Positions 16,802 through 25,020 of a stretch of DNA of 33,691 bases are shown here, one piece after another (position 1 is the stretch's first letter; every line of letters begins with the position of its first letter). The stretch lies in the NCBI GenBank assembly GCA_947629565.1, contig CANREG010000029.1, positions 1 through 33,691 on the forward strand, given 5' to 3'. This stretch comes from an uncultured Lachnospiraceae bacterium. GTDB lineage: Bacteria; Bacillota; Clostridia; Lachnospirales; Lachnospiraceae. The notes under the pieces are model-generated. The model was not told the origin of the DNA and did not search any database. It saw only the letters and a list, made by a program, of their open reading frames with translations. Position numbers and translations under genes: made by a program.

Positions 16802-17581
16802 ATGGCGCTTAACAAGGTCGTAATCTGTGGGGTGAACACGGCAAAATTACCACTGCTTACCAACGAGGAAAAAAATGAATTGTTTATCAGGGTTGAACAG
16901 GGGGATCAGGAAGCCAGGGAGAAGCTGGTGGAGGGTAATTTAAGGCTGGTGTTAAGCGTGATTCAGCGTTTTTCCAACGCTTCGGAAAATGCTGACGATC
17001 TGTTTCAGGTAGGCTGCATCGGACTGATGAAAGCCATTGACAATTTTGACCGCAGCTTAAATGTGAAATTCAGCACCTATGCGGTGCCTATGATTATCGG
17101 AGAGTGCAGAAGATATCTAAGGGATAATAATTCTATCCGGGTATCCCGTTCTCTGCGGGATATTGCGTATAAGGCAATCTATGCCAAAGAGCGAATCATG
17201 CGGGAAGAGGACCGGGAGCCTACGATTGACGAAGTGGCCAGAGAAATCCAGGTGGAAAAGGAGATGGTGGTAATGGCGTTAGATGCCATTGCCACGCCGG
17301 TATCCCTCTACGATCCCGTGTATCAGGAGGGGGGAGATACCCTTTATATCATGGATCAGGTCAGCGACAAGAAAAATAAGGAGGAGAACTGGGTGGAAAA
17401 TATCTCTTTAAATGAGGCCATGGACCGGTTGTCAGACAGGGAGTACAATATTATCCGCCTGCGCTTTTTTGAGGGAAAAACACAGACGGAGGTAGCAAAA
17501 GAGATTGCCATTTCCCAGGCCCAGGTGTCAAGACTTGAAAAATCTGCGTTAAAAAGTATGAAAAATTATCTGGATATTTAA
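16802..17581 (+). CDS. sigG: RNA polymerase sporulation sigma factor SigG
   Basis: Sigma-G directs late forespore transcription after engulfment. The 259-residue protein starts with the sigma-G-specific NKVVICGVNTAKLPLL, followed by GNLRLVLSVIQRFSN, DDLFQVGCIGLMKAIDNFD and KFSTYAVPMIIGECRRYLRD (region 2), RVSRSLRDIAYKA (region 3) and the C-terminal TQTEVAKEIAISQAQVSRLEKSAL HTH (region 4). Length matches the family (about 260). It begins 108 bases after sigE. No convincing sigma-F or sigma-G promoter is visible in that gap. Translation may be restrained by the leader hairpin. Confidence 0.97.
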   Translation: MALNKVVICGVNTAKLPLLTNEEKNELFIRVEQGDQEAREKLVEGNLRLVLSVIQRFSNASENADDLFQVGCIGLMKAIDNFDRSLNVKFSTYAVPMIIGECRRYLRDNNSIRVSRSLRDIAYKAIYAKERIMREEDREPTIDEVAREIQVEKEMVVMALDAIATPVSLYDPVYQEGGDTLYIMDQVSDKKNKEENWVENISLNEAMDRLSDREYNIIRLRFFEGKTQTEVAKEIAISQAQVSRLEKSALKSMKNYLDI

Positions 17582-17622
17582 AAAAACGGAATAAAAATGG
17601 CAAAAAATTAACAGCAAATGCG

Positions 17623-17651
17623 TTGTCAATCTTTGTAAAATATGCTATAAT
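17623..17651 (+). promoter_or_regulatory. strong sigma-A promoter of the P-loop kinase gene
   Basis: TTGTCA (17623-17628) and TATAAT (17646-17651) are separated by 17 bp. This near-consensus vegetative promoter separates the following gene from the sporulation block. Confidence 0.88.
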
Positions 17652-17714
17652 TTGCCTTACTTATAGTTTATTTAAGAAATTTATTATGGTCGGCATAAAG
17701 GAGGCATATATTTT

Positions 17715-18284
17715 ATGAAGCATTTGATATTGGTTACATCCCCACCTGCCTGCGGCAAGACTTACATTTCCAAGCAGCTTGCCAAGGCTTTGACGAATTG
17801 TGTATATTTGGACAAGGATACGCTGATTGTATTGTCAAAGCAGATTTTCAAGGTAGCGGGTGAGGAATATAACCGTTCCTCTGATTTCTTCCAGAGAGAG
17901 ATTCGGGATTATGAATATTACTGCGTGTTGGATCTGGCTATGGAGGCGCTGGATTACAATGATACGGTATTAATCAATGCGCCGTTTACCGATGAAATCC
18001 GGGACGACGCTTATCTGGATTCCTTACGGGCGAGATTGGCAGAGCATGGCGCCGAGCTGGTGGTAATCTGGGTGAATACCAGAGTAGAAGTATGCAGAGA
18101 GAGAATGATTAAGCGTAATTCAGACCGGGATACATGGAAACTGGAGCATTGGGACGAGTACATCGCAGGCTGTAATTTTAACAGACCGGATAATATCAAA
18201 GAACTTATTGTGTTTGAGAATTCTTCCGAGGAGGAATTTGACGAGTCAATCAAACGAGTGGTGAAACAGTTAAGAGGCGAGTAA
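17715..18284 (+). CDS. P-loop kinase-like ATPase, substrate unknown
   Basis: The 189-residue protein begins HLILVTSPPACGKTYISKQLAKAL, a Walker A loop of the small kinase type, followed by VYLDKDTLI (a DxD-like substrate site), VLINAPFTDEIRD and the lid-like VCRERMIKRNSDRD. This is the layout of AAA_33/zeta-toxin-like or nucleotide/sugar kinase folds. I do not recognise a specific substrate. AAAGGAGG (17697-17704) supports the start. It is a single-gene unit with its own promoter and terminator, and no antitoxin-like partner adjoins it, so a toxin role is not supported. Confidence 0.8.
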   Translation: MKHLILVTSPPACGKTYISKQLAKALTNCVYLDKDTLIVLSKQIFKVAGEEYNRSSDFFQREIRDYEYYCVLDLAMEALDYNDTVLINAPFTDEIRDDAYLDSLRARLAEHGAELVVIWVNTRVEVCRERMIKRNSDRDTWKLEHWDEYIAGCNFNRPDNIKELIVFENSSEEEFDESIKRVVKQLRGE

Positions 18285-18293
18285 AGGATAGAG

Positions 18294-18319
18294 CGGCGCT
18301 TGCAAAAGCGCCGTTTTTT
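18294..18319 (+). terminator. intrinsic terminator after the P-loop kinase gene
   Basis: CGGCGCTT (18294-18301), loop GCAA, AAGCGCCG (18306-18313), then six T residues. It is a very strong stem only 10 bases beyond the stop codon. Only about 25 bases separate it from the glgB ribosome site, and I see no promoter in between. Confidence 0.93.
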
Positions 18320-18357
18320 GCGAAAGACTAAATTACTAGATAAACAAGGAGTAGAAT

Positions 18358-20607
18358 ATGGCTAACAAAAGACCGGTATTCGCAATCAACTGGACAGAGG
18401 TAGAGGCGCTGGCAGGGGGCAGCCACGACAATCCCCATCATATACTTGGCATGCATGAGACGACGGACGGCGTGTATATTAACGCCTATATTCCGGGCGC
18501 TAAGTCTGTGACAGCGGTTTCTAAGAATACCAAGGATACATATACTCTTGTGAGCGACAGGGTAAACGGTTTCTTTACCGTAAAGATACCGGATACGCAA
18601 AGCTTTCTATACCAATATAAGGTGGTTTTTGCAGACGGAACCAAAAAGACAATGCTGGATCCTTATGTGTTTGAACCGGTAATCGATCCCATTGACATCA
18701 GCAGATTTAATGATGGAATTCATTATGAAATCTATGAGAAATTAGGCGCGCATCCCTGTATGTTGGATGGAATTAAGGGCGTGCTGTTTGCTGTGTGGGC
18801 GCCCCATGCGGCAAGGGTTTCCGTAGTGGGAGATTTCAACGGCTGGAATGGCAGGATGCATATGATGCGCAGGATAGAATATTCCGGCATTTTTGAATTG
18901 TTTGTTCCGGGGCTTGCGGTCGGCGAGATCTACAAATACGAGATTCAGACGAAAAGCGGCGATACCTTTATGAAACCGGATCCTTACGAGAATGCGGCGG
19001 AGCTGCGGCCGGCTAACGCCTCTAAGATTGTGGATCTTACCTATAACTGGAAGGATGCAAAGTATTACGAGGGCAGGGATTTTGTGAAGGCAGAGCGTCC
19101 GATGAATATTTACGAGGTGCATTTAGGCTCCTTTAAGCGTCCCAAGGACGGCAGGGAATTTTATAATTATAGAGAGATTGCTAAGGAATTAGCGGACTAT
19201 GCGGCGGACATGGGGTATACGCATGTGGAATTGATGCCTGTGATGGAGCATGAACAGGACGCCACCTTAGGGTATCAGACCACAGGATTTTATGCGCCGA
19301 CTTCCCGGTACGGCGAGCCTGTGGATTTTATGTACTTTGTAGATTACATGCACAGTAAGGGGATTGGGGTAATCTGCGACTGGGTTCCCAGCCAGTTTCC
19401 CATGAATGTCAACGGCATTGCCAGGTTTGACGGCGAACCTTTATACGAGCCTAAGGATAAGAGAAGAAGCGAGAACCCCAGATGGGGCACTTATATCTTT
19501 GACTATGGGCGCAAGGAGGTTAAGAATTATCTGATTTCCAATGCCCTTTACTGGATTTCCAAATACCATATTGACGGGCTGCGCATTGACAGCGCCGCTT
19601 CGATGCTGTATCTGGATTATGGAAGATCCTACGGCAACTGGATTCCCAATCAGTATGGCGGCAATGAGAATTTAGAGGCGATTGAATTCTTTAAAGAATT
19701 AAATACAATCATTAATGAGCGGTATCCCCATTGTATGGTTATGGTGGAGGAGGAATCCGGCTGGCCGATGCTGACGGAGAAGATAGAAGATGGAGGCATG
19801 GGCTTTGATTACCGGTGGAATATGTCCTGGATGCAGGATTTACTGTCCTATATGGCCTTGGATCCCTTATACCGCAAATATGAACACAAGAAGCTGACCA
19901 ACAGTCTTTCTAACGCCTATGACGAGAAATATATTCTGGAATTTTCCCACAATGAGGTGGTGGGCGGCAAGGGCTCCATTGTGGACCAGATGCCGGGTGG
20001 TTATGAGGAAAAGTTTGCAAACCTAAGGCTGCTTTATGGCTGTATGATGACGCATCCGGGAAAGAAGCTGTTGTTTATGGGACAGGAATTTGCGCAGTTT
20101 AAGGCGTTTTCCGTATCGGGAGAAATTGACTGGAATCTGCTGGAATTTGACGCACATACGATTCTGCGCAATTATGTGAAGGCGTTAAACCACCTGTACC
20201 AGAGAGAGCCCGCCCTGTATGAGATGGACAGCAATGCGCAAGGATTTGAATGGGTGAACGCCAATGCGGCCAACGAGAGCATTGTCTCTTTCCTGCGAAA
20301 GACCGCAAGGAAAGAGGATACGCTGTTAGTGGTATGCAATTTTACCCCGGTAAGCTATGATAAGTATAAGATAGGCGTGCCTTATGCCGGCAGCTACAAG
20401 GAAATTTTTTGCAGCGACAATGAGAAATTCGGCGGCGACGGCAGCCGGAACCATGCGGCAAGGGCAAGTAGGAGAAGCGCCTGCGACGGAAGAACCAATT
20501 CCATTACCATTGGTCTGGCACCCTTATCCATGAGTATTTTCAAACTTTCGGGCAGCGCTGGTCCGAAAACCGGCGCGAAAAAGAAAACACCGAATAAACG
20601 GGCATAA
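18358..20607 (+). CDS. GlgB-like 1,4-alpha-glucan branching protein with altered active site
   Basis: GlgB cuts alpha-1,4 glucan and rejoins it as alpha-1,6 branches. The 749-residue protein has the expected order: N-terminal GlgB domain (about 10-100), CBM48 (about 120-205, VWAPHAARVSVVGDFNGWN), a GH13 barrel (about 255-610) and a C-terminal beta domain, with a short basic tail. The nucleophile Asp411 (GLRIDSAASMLY) and the acid Glu in EEES (464-466) are kept. However, the usual SHDEVVHGK reads SHNEVVGGK, so the third catalytic Asp is Asn532 and the His is Gly536, and the VPGHFP His is Gln346. Activity is therefore doubtful. AAGGAG at 18346-18351 sets the start. The gene stands without other glycogen genes. 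Confidence 0.9.
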   Translation: MANKRPVFAINWTEVEALAGGSHDNPHHILGMHETTDGVYINAYIPGAKSVTAVSKNTKDTYTLVSDRVNGFFTVKIPDTQSFLYQYKVVFADGTKKTMLDPYVFEPVIDPIDISRFNDGIHYEIYEKLGAHPCMLDGIKGVLFAVWAPHAARVSVVGDFNGWNGRMHMMRRIEYSGIFELFVPGLAVGEIYKYEIQTKSGDTFMKPDPYENAAELRPANASKIVDLTYNWKDAKYYEGRDFVKAERPMNIYEVHLGSFKRPKDGREFYNYREIAKELADYAADMGYTHVELMPVMEHEQDATLGYQTTGFYAPTSRYGEPVDFMYFVDYMHSKGIGVICDWVPSQFPMNVNGIARFDGEPLYEPKDKRRSENPRWGTYIFDYGRKEVKNYLISNALYWISKYHIDGLRIDSAASMLYLDYGRSYGNWIPNQYGGNENLEAIEFFKELNTIINERYPHCMVMVEEESGWPMLTEKIEDGGMGFDYRWNMSWMQDLLSYMALDPLYRKYEHKKLTNSLSNAYDEKYILEFSHNEVVGGKGSIVDQMPGGYEEKFANLRLLYGCMMTHPGKKLLFMGQEFAQFKAFSVSGEIDWNLLEFDAHTILRNYVKALNHLYQREPALYEMDSNAQGFEWVNANAANESIVSFLRKTARKEDTLLVVCNFTPVSYDKYKIGVPYAGSYKEIFCSDNEKFGGDGSRNHAARASRRSACDGRTNSITIGLAPLSMSIFKLSGSAGPKTGAKKKTPNKRA

Positions 20608-20622
20608 AGAGAGAGAAATATC

Positions 20623-21504
20623 ATGTTATTAGATGCAATAAGTAATCCTGTCATAGAGGAAACGGCGAAAAATGTAGAGAAATCCGCAGGCGTACTGGAA
20701 AAGGCGCTGGATGATCTGCTGCAGTGGATTATCGGCAAGTCAGGTAGTCTGCTGTTAGCCATTGTGTTTATCGCGATTGGACTAAAGCTGGTGGGAGTTT
20801 TGGTTAAAATGCTTCGCAAATCCCTGAAGCGGTCCAAAGTGGAAGAATCTGTGGTGGGATTTTTGCTGTCTTTTTTTAAGATTGTGGGCTATGTGCTGGT
20901 CTTTATTATGGCAGCGGCGATTATCGGCATTGAGGTAACCAGCTTTGTCACGATTTTGGGAACCGCCTCCCTGGCTGTGGGCCTTGCCCTGCAGGGTGCT
21001 TTATCCAATCTGGCCGGAGGCGTGCTGATCCTCATATTGAAACCGTTTCAAATTGGAGATTATATCATTGAGGACAACAGTAAAAATGAGGGAACCGTCA
21101 TATCGATTGACATTTTCTATACAAGGCTCTGCACCTATGACAATAAGGTGGTGGTGATTCCCAATGGCATTTTAACTAACAACAGCTTAACCAACCTGAC
21201 GTTACAGGAGAAGCGGAAGATTGAGATTAAGATTTTAATTGATTACGACAGCAATATCCAGAAGGTTCGGGAAATTGTCAAAGGCATTTTAGAGGCTGAC
21301 GGCAGAATTATGAAAGAGGAGCCGAAGGATATTTTCATTGATGCTTTTGGGGACAGCGGCATGCTGTTAGGTATCCGGGCCTGGGTACATACCGATGATT
21401 ACTGGAGCACCACCTGGGATTTAAGAGAGGCGGTAAAAGAGGCTTTTGACGCCAATCAGATTAAGATTCCTTACCAAAGACTGGAAGTGGATATGATGAA
21501 ATAG
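20623..21504 (+). CDS. MscS-family mechanosensitive ion channel
   Basis: This small-conductance mechanosensitive channel releases solutes under osmotic downshock. The 293-residue protein has three predicted membrane segments (about 43-63, 82-105 and 108-140). The third is the Gly/Ala pore helix GTASLAVGLALQGALSNLAGGVLIL, followed by the beta domain start FQIGDYI and VVIPNG, both typical, and the C-terminal alpha/beta domain. Length equals E. coli MscS (286). It follows glgB by 15 bases, so they are probably cotranscribed. Confidence 0.93.
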   Translation: MLLDAISNPVIEETAKNVEKSAGVLEKALDDLLQWIIGKSGSLLLAIVFIAIGLKLVGVLVKMLRKSLKRSKVEESVVGFLLSFFKIVGYVLVFIMAAAIIGIEVTSFVTILGTASLAVGLALQGALSNLAGGVLILILKPFQIGDYIIEDNSKNEGTVISIDIFYTRLCTYDNKVVVIPNGILTNNSLTNLTLQEKRKIEIKILIDYDSNIQKVREIVKGILEADGRIMKEEPKDIFIDAFGDSGMLLGIRAWVHTDDYWSTTWDLREAVKEAFDANQIKIPYQRLEVDMMK

Positions 21505-21580
21505 GCGTTTGATAAATTTCTTGGTAAACGAAAAGGTACAAAAGGACAATTACCATAAGCAGGAAAAGAGGGATAGACAG

Positions 21581-22789
21581 ATGAAAGCAAAGGATTATGG
21601 GCTGACCAAACAGGATATTATCGAGATGTCCGATACCTATCTTTTAGATATCGGGTATCATTTTCCCATTGTAGTGGAAGAGGGAGAGGATGTTATTCTG
21701 CGGGATGCAGACGGAAAGGAATATCTGGATTTTTATGCCGGAATTGCAGTCAATTCCGTAGGAAACTGCAATAAAAAGGTAGTGGAGGCTATTCGGGAGC
21801 AGGCGGGACAGGTTATGCACACAAGCCTTTATCCCTATAATACGCCTCAGGCTATGCTGGCGAAGTTAGTCTGTGAACAGACCGGTTTTGACCGGATTTT
21901 CTTCCAGAATTCGGGAAGCGAATCCAATGAGGCCATGATTAAGATGGCGAGAAAGTACGGCGTGGAGCATTTTGGTCCGGACCATTACGAGATTGTGACG
22001 GCAAAGAAGGGATTTCATGGGCGGACCTTTGGTGCCCTTACGGCAACCGGCCAGCCGGATACGGCAATCCAGAAGGGATTTTTTCCGAACCTTCCGGGAT
22101 TTCACTATGCAGAATTTAATAATCTGGAAAGCTTCGAGGCGGCCTGTACAGACAATACCGCTGCCATTATGGTGGAGCCGGTGCAGGCGGAGGGCGGTGT
22201 TTATCCTGCCACAGAGGAATTCTTAAAGGGACTTCGCAAGCTGTGCGACGAGCGGGGGATGCTGCTGCTCTTTGACGAGGTGCAGACCGGATGGTGCCGC
22301 TGCGGGGAAACCATGGCATATATGCATTATGGAGTAAAGCCGGACGCCATAACCATGGCAAAGGCACTTGGGGGCGGCCTGCCTTTGGGTGCGGTTGCCA
22401 TGACGGAGGAATGCGCAAAGGCATTGAATCCCGGTTCCCATGGCTGTACCTTTTCCGGTAATCCTGTGTGCTGCGCCGCCGGGTATGCGGCAATTGGGGA
22501 GATGCTTGACCGCAATCTGGCTGCCAACGCCAAGGAGATGGGCGCCTATTTTATGGGGCAGTTAAATGCGCTGCCGCATGTAAAGGAGGTTCGGGGCTTG
22601 GGCTTACTGGTAGGCTTAGAGCTTGACAATGTGGATGCAGTGCAGGTTAAGATTAAGGCCATGGAGGCGGGGCTTTTGGTGACCACGACATCTGACCGGG
22701 TGATCCGCATGGTGCCGCCTCTTACAATCACGCGGGAACACTGTGACCGGGCGGCGGCTATCTTAAGGGAGGCTATCTCTAAAGCATGA
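21581..22789 (+). CDS. argD: class III aminotransferase, probable acetylornithine aminotransferase
   Basis: This PLP enzyme probably transfers the delta-amino group of N-acetylornithine in arginine synthesis. The 402-residue protein has DFYAGIAVNSVGN, the phosphate-binding NSGSESNEAMIKMAR, FHGRTFGALTATGQ, FDEVQTGWCRCG and the PLP lysine Lys261 in TMAKALGGGLPLGAV. Ornithine or another omega-aminotransferase remains possible; argH further right mildly supports arginine. An upstream TTG in frame at 21509 is less likely than the ATG at 21581 with AGAGGG (21567-21572). It follows mscS by 76 bases with no terminator visible between. Confidence 0.78.
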   Translation: MKAKDYGLTKQDIIEMSDTYLLDIGYHFPIVVEEGEDVILRDADGKEYLDFYAGIAVNSVGNCNKKVVEAIREQAGQVMHTSLYPYNTPQAMLAKLVCEQTGFDRIFFQNSGSESNEAMIKMARKYGVEHFGPDHYEIVTAKKGFHGRTFGALTATGQPDTAIQKGFFPNLPGFHYAEFNNLESFEAACTDNTAAIMVEPVQAEGGVYPATEEFLKGLRKLCDERGMLLLFDEVQTGWCRCGETMAYMHYGVKPDAITMAKALGGGLPLGAVAMTEECAKALNPGSHGCTFSGNPVCCAAGYAAIGEMLDRNLAANAKEMGAYFMGQLNALPHVKEVRGLGLLVGLELDNVDAVQVKIKAMEAGLLVTTTSDRVIRMVPPLTITREHCDRAAAILREAISKA

Positions 22790-22795
22790 GCCAGT

Positions 22796-22828
22796 TTCCG
22801 GGCAGTAAAGGAGTATGTTCCGGGCAGT
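22796..22828 (+). repeat. 11-bp direct repeat after argD
   Basis: TTCCGGGCAGT occurs at 22796-22806 and again at 22818-22828, 22 bp start to start, the second followed by TTTTT. It is a direct, not inverted, repeat, so it is not a terminator stem. The two-turn spacing could suit a protein binding site, or it may be a short local duplication. Confidence 0.6.
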
Positions 22829-22907
22829 TTTTGATTGATATTTTGGAAAAAACTGATTTTATAAATTAAATGCGGAAAACAGTTTAATAATATTAAGTGA
22901 ATACCTA

Positions 22908-22936
22908 TTTACAAATAGATGAAAATGGTATAGACT
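22908..22936 (+). promoter_or_regulatory. weak candidate promoter of the ATP-grasp module
   Basis: TTTACA (22908-22913) and TAGACT (22931-22936) have a 17-bp spacer. The -10 is poor, and TATAGA two bases earlier would give a 15-bp spacer. The -35 lies inside the small palindrome CTATTT-AC-AAATAG (22905-22918). If used, the leader would contain the terminator hairpin at 22969-23004. Confidence 0.35.
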
Positions 22937-22968
22937 TATTTTTGTAAAGTACATAGAAGAAAAAAGAC

Positions 22969-23004
22969 GAAGGCGTTATGTTTGGGCATAGCGTCTTCTT
23001 TTTT
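22969..23004 (+). terminator. terminator hairpin directly ahead of the ATP-grasp ribosome site
   Basis: GAAGGCGTTATG (22969-22980) pairs with CATAGCGTCTTC (22987-22998) through 12 bp including two G-U pairs, with loop TTTGGG and then six T residues. The ribosome site AAGGAGG starts only six bases later (23010). It either ends read-through from argD or acts as an attenuator for the five genes that follow. A run of A residues precedes the stem. Confidence 0.75.
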
Positions 23005-23023
23005 ATTTCAAGGAGGTGCACAT

Positions 23024-24340
23024 ATGCTGGAGCTGAACAAACATGTGAATACGGTGAATGCACTGCTGGCGAGGTATGGGGTAAAATTCGGAATTTATAA
23101 AAATCATACCTTTAAGGAGCAGTTATTTCCCTTCGATACCATTCCCAGGGTGATTACCCATGATGAGTTTGCCTATCTGGAAAAGGGATTGTCCCAGCGG
23201 GTAACTGCATTGAACCGGTTTTTAGCCGATATTTACGGCGAAAAAAGGATATTAAAGGATGGAGTGATACCGGAGGAATTTGTCTATTCCTCCTCCGGTT
23301 ATCTGGCGGCCTGCGAGGGGATTATGCCGCCGAAGGGGGTATACAGCCATATATCCGGAATTGACTTAGTACAGGGGAAAGACTCTGAATGGTATGTGTT
23401 AGAGGATAATCTGCGGATTCCCTCCGGGGCGTCCTATCCATTGATTGCAAGGGATTTGTGCAGAAAAGCGTCGCCGTCTACCTTTAAGCGGAACCACATA
23501 AGCGATAACAGGGACTATGCGGCCCTGTTAAAGGAGACTATGGACAGTGTCAATACCGGCGGCATCAATGTGATTCTGACGCCGGGACGGTATAATGCGG
23601 CGTTTTTTGAACATTCCTATCTGGCCGAGAAGACCGGCGCTGTGCTTGCCACAGGAAATGATTTGGCGGTAATGGGAGATTATCTGTATTACAAGGGCTA
23701 TGGCGGTAACAACCAGAAGGTGGGCGCCCTTTACAGAAGGGTATCCGATGAATATTTGGACCCCATGACATTTGAGGAGACTTCTTTAATCGGCGTGCCC
23801 CATGTCTTTGACGTGTACAAAAAGGGCAATGTGGCGCTGCTAAATGCTCCGGGAAACGGAGTTGCAGATGACAAGGGCATCTATTATTTTGTTCCGAAGA
23901 TGGTGGAGTATTATTTAGGCGAGGAGGCGGTTTTGCATAACGCCCCTACCTACCTGCCGTTTTATGAGGAGGACAGGGCGTATGTCATGGAGCATTTTGA
24001 CGATCTGGTAATCAAGGATGTGGCGGAAGCGGGCGGCTATGGCGTTGTCTTTGGCAGCAGCTTAGAAGGCGAAGAAAAGCAGCGGCTTAAGGATTTGGTA
24101 AATGAGCAGCCCAGGCGGTTCATTGCCCAGGAGGTCATTGATTTTCTTGATTTGGAGGTCTTAGACCGGGACGGCGTAGTGGAGCGCAAGGCGGATTTAA
24201 GAGCCTTTGTCCTCACCGGGGCCGACCAGGTTCATGTCTGGAAAAGCGGCCTGACCCGTTTTTCCCGGATTGAGGGCTGTTCAATTGTCAATTCATCACA
24301 GGGAGGAGGTTTTAAAGACACATGGGTATTATCTCGGTAG
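23024..24340 (+). CDS. circularly permuted ATP-grasp protein
   Basis: This is a predicted ATP-dependent carboxylate-amine or peptide ligase of the circularly permuted type 2 ATP-grasp family (DUF404/DUF407 type). The 438-residue protein has the family motifs: GIDLVQGKDSEWYVLEDNLRIPSGASY (about 119-145), ALYRRVSDEYLDPM, NAPGNGVADDKGIYYFVPKMVEYYLGE, LVIKDVAEAGGYGVVFG and the closing VWKSGLTRFS and SSQGGGFKDTWVL. It is somewhat shorter than usual (about 470). AAGGAGG (23010-23016) sets the start at ATG 23024. It overlaps the alpha-E gene by 19 bases; these two plus a transglutaminase form a recurrent trio in bacteria. The substrate is unknown. Confidence 0.9.
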   Translation: MLELNKHVNTVNALLARYGVKFGIYKNHTFKEQLFPFDTIPRVITHDEFAYLEKGLSQRVTALNRFLADIYGEKRILKDGVIPEEFVYSSSGYLAACEGIMPPKGVYSHISGIDLVQGKDSEWYVLEDNLRIPSGASYPLIARDLCRKASPSTFKRNHISDNRDYAALLKETMDSVNTGGINVILTPGRYNAAFFEHSYLAEKTGAVLATGNDLAVMGDYLYYKGYGGNNQKVGALYRRVSDEYLDPMTFEETSLIGVPHVFDVYKKGNVALLNAPGNGVADDKGIYYFVPKMVEYYLGEEAVLHNAPTYLPFYEEDRAYVMEHFDDLVIKDVAEAGGYGVVFGSSLEGEEKQRLKDLVNEQPRRFIAQEVIDFLDLEVLDRDGVVERKADLRAFVLTGADQVHVWKSGLTRFSRIEGCSIVNSSQGGGFKDTWVLSR

Positions 24341-24990
24341 AAAAGGTAAACAATTTATTTTGGCTGGGCAGGTACACCCAGCGGGTATATACAACTTTGC
24401 AGCGGTACAATACGGGTTTTGATGAAATGCTGGATTTAGACGTCCATTTTTTTGAAAAATACTGTGAGGCTTTAAATATTCCCAACATCTATACGGATTA
24501 TGAGAATTTTATCAAAAGCTACGGTTATAATACGGACAATCCGGATTCCATTATCAGCAACCTGTACCGGGCTTATGACAATGCGCTGGTGCTTCGGGAT
24601 TACATTTCCTCTGAGGCCCTGGCCTATATTCATCTGGCACAGTTTCAATTAAATGCGGCTAAACTATCGGATGCGCCGTTAATTGAGCTTCAGTCGGTTA
24701 CGGATAACCTGCTGGCCTTCTGGGGCGCGGTGGATGACTCCATTGACGACGCCATGGTGCGCAACCTCATCAAGCTTGGGAAAAAGACGGAGCTTTTGGA
24801 TTTGAAGCTCCGCTTCCGGGCAGAAAATGAGGAGTTAAAGCGGGTGTTCGGACAGCTTGATTTTTATCTGCACAGAGTGGATATCAGCTATGACCGGGTC
24901 GCCTATTATGAGATGGCCTTGGCGCTCGAAAAGCGGGAAGTGGACGAGAAAACCATGTTAGAGTCACTGGAAAATCTGATTTTAGTGTAG
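24322..24990 (+). CDS. alpha-E domain protein (short form)
   Basis: The alpha-E domain (DUF403) is an all-helical protein of unknown biochemistry almost always found beside or fused to the permuted ATP-grasp ligase. The 222-residue protein has the family start VEKVNNLFWLGRYTQRVYTTLQ and the central NALVLRDYISSEALAYI. Family members commonly reach about 310 residues, so this one is short but ends cleanly with a normal stop and no frameshift sign. GGAGGAGG (24302-24309) lies inside the end of the ATP-grasp gene, so translation is probably coupled. Confidence 0.85.
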   Translation: MGIISVEKVNNLFWLGRYTQRVYTTLQRYNTGFDEMLDLDVHFFEKYCEALNIPNIYTDYENFIKSYGYNTDNPDSIISNLYRAYDNALVLRDYISSEALAYIHLAQFQLNAAKLSDAPLIELQSVTDNLLAFWGAVDDSIDDAMVRNLIKLGKKTELLDLKLRFRAENEELKRVFGQLDFYLHRVDISYDRVAYYEMALALEKREVDEKTMLESLENLILV

Positions 24991-25020
24991 CCGGAGCGCT
25001 CTCCGGATGAAGGATAATAT

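Noticed and set aside
17715..18284. Zeta-toxin reading of the P-loop kinase, with a toxin-antitoxin pair
   Set aside because: Walker A and the kinase fold fit, but no small antitoxin gene adjoins it and the gene is a single unit with its own promoter and terminator.
22796..22835. Terminator directly after argD
   Set aside because: The GC-rich stretch is a direct repeat, not an inverted one; no stem precedes the T run.
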